Of a stretch of 7,792 nt of DNA, positions 6,284 through 7,792 are shown one piece after another. The notes beneath the pieces were generated by a model that had not been told where the DNA came from, ran no database searches, and saw only the letters and a program-made list of their open reading frames with translations. The position numbers were made by a program, and so were the translations under genes. The stretch's first letter is position 1, and each line of letters starts with the position of its first letter. This DNA comes from Lysobacteraceae bacterium (GTDB lineage: Bacteria > Pseudomonadota > Gammaproteobacteria > Xanthomonadales > Xanthomonadaceae): the NCBI GenBank assembly GCA_003505795.1, contig DNXT01000496.1, forward strand, positions 1 to 7,792. Reading direction: 5' to 3'.

Positions 6284-7603
6284 TTAATGCGCGCTTCGGT
6301 AAGGCCCCCAGGCGGGTTCTCTTACGTCCCCGTCGGCCAGGACCAGCCGCTGGCGGACGCGCGCGTCGGCGGATACCGCGTACAGCACACCACGGCCACC
6401 CTCGCGGGCGGCATACAGAACCATGCTGGCGTTGGGGGCGAAGCTCGGCGATTCGTCCAGCGAGCCCGGCGACAGGGTGCTCCAGCTGGGCGAACCGAGG
6501 CTGCGGTCCATCAGCGCGATCTTGTAGGTATTGCCGCTGCCCTGGGCCACGGCGATCTTCTTGCCGTCGTAGGACACGCTGGCGGTGGCGTTGTAGTTGC
6601 CCTGGAAGGTCACCCGGCTGGCGGAACCGCCGCTGGCCGAGACCTGGTAGATCTGCGGGCGGCCGCCACGATCGGAGGTGAAGTAGATCGAGCCGCCGTC
6701 CGCGGCCCAGGTCGGCTCGGTGTCGATGCCGAAATGGTTGGTCAGCTGGGTCAGCTGCTTGCTGCCCAGGTCCATCACGTAGATCTCGGGGTTGCCGCTG
6801 CGCGACAGCGCCAGCGCCAGCCGGCGGCCGTCCGGCGAGAACGCCGGCGCGCCGTTGATGCCGCGGAAGCTGGAGACCAGCTCGCGCGCACCGGTGGCGA
6901 TGTCCTGCACGTAGATCGAGGAATTGCCGCGCTCGAAGCTCACGTAGGCCAGCTTGCGCCCGTCCGGGCTCCAGTTCGGCGACAGCAGCGGCTCGGCCGA
7001 GCGCACGATGGTCTGCGGGTTGTAGCCGTCGGAATCGGCGACCATCAGCGCATAGCGCATGTTGCCGCCGGAACCGGTCGCGGTGACGTAGGCGATGCGG
7101 GTCCAGAACGCGCCGCGCACGCCGGTGATCTTCTCGTAGATCGCATCGGCCATCTGGTGGGCGACGTCGCGCATGGCATTGGCGCGCGCGGTCATCGCCA
7201 GGCCGAGCAGGCGCTCGCCCTTGGCCACGTCGAACAGCTCGTACTCGACCCGGTAGGCGCCCTCGCCTGCGTCGAGCACGCGGCCGACCACGATGTAGTC
7301 CTGCTTCAGCGCCTTCCAGGTCGGGAACTGGATCTCGCTGCCGCGGGTCGGGCGCTCGACGATCTGCTGCGCCGGCAGGGTGCGGAACTGCCCGGAACGG
7401 TCCAGGTCGGCGCCGACCACGGCCGAGACGTCGGTCTGCGGCGCGGTCGCCGACCCCTGGTAGGGCATCGGCACCACGGTGACCGGGGTGGCCGAGGCAC
7501 TGCCGCCCACGATGTCGATGGTCAGACCCTGCTGCTGCGCCGAGGCGGCAAACGGCAGCAACAGGGCGGTAAACACGGCTAGCCAACGCGGCAGTTTCTT
7601 CAT
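6284..7603 (-). CDS. tolB: Tol-Pal system beta-propeller protein TolB
   Basis: TolB is the periplasmic protein that binds Pal and is controlled by TolA, linking the inner-membrane Tol motor to the outer membrane. The 439-residue product (E. coli 430) starts with a Sec signal, Lys2-Lys3 and a hydrophobic stretch at 8-18, with a likely cut after Ala20-Ser-Ala22. The alpha/beta domain runs to about 160, with conserved stretches such as DLDRSGQF and GRVLDAGEGAYRVEYELFDV. A six-bladed beta-propeller follows, marked by repeated WSPDG/FSPDG-type motifs: SPNWSPDGRKLAYVSF, APAFSPDGRRLALAL, EPTWAADGGSIYFTSD, SVSYDGKKIAVAQ, ESPSFAPNASMVLYA and EPAWGPY. The ATG at 7603 is chosen for its signal peptide; an upstream in-frame ATG at 7669 would add 22 residues before it. 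No clear Shine-Dalgarno sequence is seen. It is first of the tolB-pal-cpoB series; the expected tolA is not recognisable upstream within the window. Confidence 0.97.
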   Translation of the reverse strand: MKKLPRWLAVFTALLLPFAASAQQQGLTIDIVGGSASATPVTVVPMPYQGSATAPQTDVSAVVGADLDRSGQFRTLPAQQIVERPTRGSEIQFPTWKALKQDYIVVGRVLDAGEGAYRVEYELFDVAKGERLLGLAMTARANAMRDVAHQMADAIYEKITGVRGAFWTRIAYVTATGSGGNMRYALMVADSDGYNPQTIVRSAEPLLSPNWSPDGRKLAYVSFERGNSSIYVQDIATGARELVSSFRGINGAPAFSPDGRRLALALSRSGNPEIYVMDLGSKQLTQLTNHFGIDTEPTWAADGGSIYFTSDRGGRPQIYQVSASGGSASRVTFQGNYNATASVSYDGKKIAVAQGSGNTYKIALMDRSLGSPSWSTLSPGSLDESPSFAPNASMVLYAAREGGRGVLYAVSADARVRQRLVLADGDVREPAWGPYRSAH

Positions 7604-7792
7604 GGATTGCTCAAGGGTCCGAACTAGAGGGTGCAAGGGATAGCAGCCCGCAGGTGAATGTTTTCGCAATCATGAACGAAGACAGCGTGAAAGCTGAGTC
7701 ATCGACACGATTTCCCGTCGTCGCCGGGCCGCGCTGCCGCGACAAGCCTGGCGCTGCGACGCCGGCCCGGGCCTCGGGCCAGGCGCTGCCGG
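7604..7792. other. region upstream of tolB with inverted repeats, no gene assigned
   Basis: None of the three minus-strand frames entering from the window edge resembles the TolA C-terminal domain; they stop at 7699-7701, 7670-7672 and 7611-7613. The part nearest tolB (7611-7710) is less GC-rich than the rest and probably holds leader or promoter sequence, with a weak -10-like TATCCC near 7636-7641 on the minus strand. The edge has an inverted repeat GCCTGGC (7746-7752) / GCCAGGC (7778-7784), a palindrome GGCCCGGGCC at 7764-7773, and a direct repeat GGCGCTGC at 7750-7757 and 7782-7789. With no T-run it is not a clear terminator. Confidence 0.45.

Noticed and set aside
6287..7582. Long plus-strand frame antisense to tolB, and an alternative minus-strand frame (6222-7586)
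   Set aside because: Both overlap the unambiguous tolB frame almost completely and show no domain; the minus-strand one is Arg-rich frameshift noise.
7604..7669. Upstream in-frame start for TolB
   Set aside because: It would place 22 residues before a textbook signal peptide beginning at 7603.
7611..7790. Minus-strand frame ending seven bases before tolB as a possible tolA end
   Set aside because: The spacing suits an operon, but the residues do not resemble TolA and the last 30 codons have poor third-position bias.
7672..7792. Plus-strand frame from an ATG at 7672 open to the window edge
   Set aside because: Only 40 codons are visible, there is no ribosome binding site, the first half lacks the local codon bias, and nothing is recognisable. 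It could be the start of a divergent gene but cannot be supported.

Overview
The window looks like conserved core chromosome from a high-GC gammaproteobacterium, most likely Xanthomonadaceae (Lysobacter, Luteimonas or a relative). The grounds are the order tolB-pal-cpoB-queE-queC-tRNA-Lys, strong G/C preference at third codon positions, and an intergenic repeat built on GGGATTGGGGATT of a kind I recall from xanthomonad intergenic regions. The genus is an inference from memory, not from a search.

Plus strand, positions 1-3024: recQ (DNA helicase), then a small exported protein with a Gly/Tyr/Trp/Pro-rich tail that I cannot name, then an orphan single-domain response regulator. These look like three separately expressed genes; the first two have -10-like boxes so close to the ATG that leaderless mRNAs are plausible.

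Minus strand, positions 7603-3167, read right to left: tolB, pal and cpoB form the distal part of the Tol-Pal cell-envelope system (periplasmic TolB, the peptidoglycan-binding lipoprotein Pal, and the coiled-coil/TPR protein CpoB). queE and queC follow and encode two consecutive steps of 7-deazaguanine (queuosine) synthesis. Last comes a tRNA-Lys(UUU) with encoded CCA and a clear intrinsic terminator. tolA is not identifiable in the 189 bases upstream of tolB that the window contains.

The most unusual non-coding structure is a 142-base element between queE and queC. It has two 31-base inverted arms (29 of 31 pairs) around an 80-base core, and one arm touches the queC start codon, leaving queC without a Shine-Dalgarno sequence. 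That arm also holds a canonical G-quadruplex pattern on the plus strand. Short perfect inverted repeats also sit directly upstream of the response regulator and queE start codons.

I see no prophage, transposase, CRISPR array, defence system or other undescribed multi-gene system here. The notable points are regulatory and structural details around ordinary genes.
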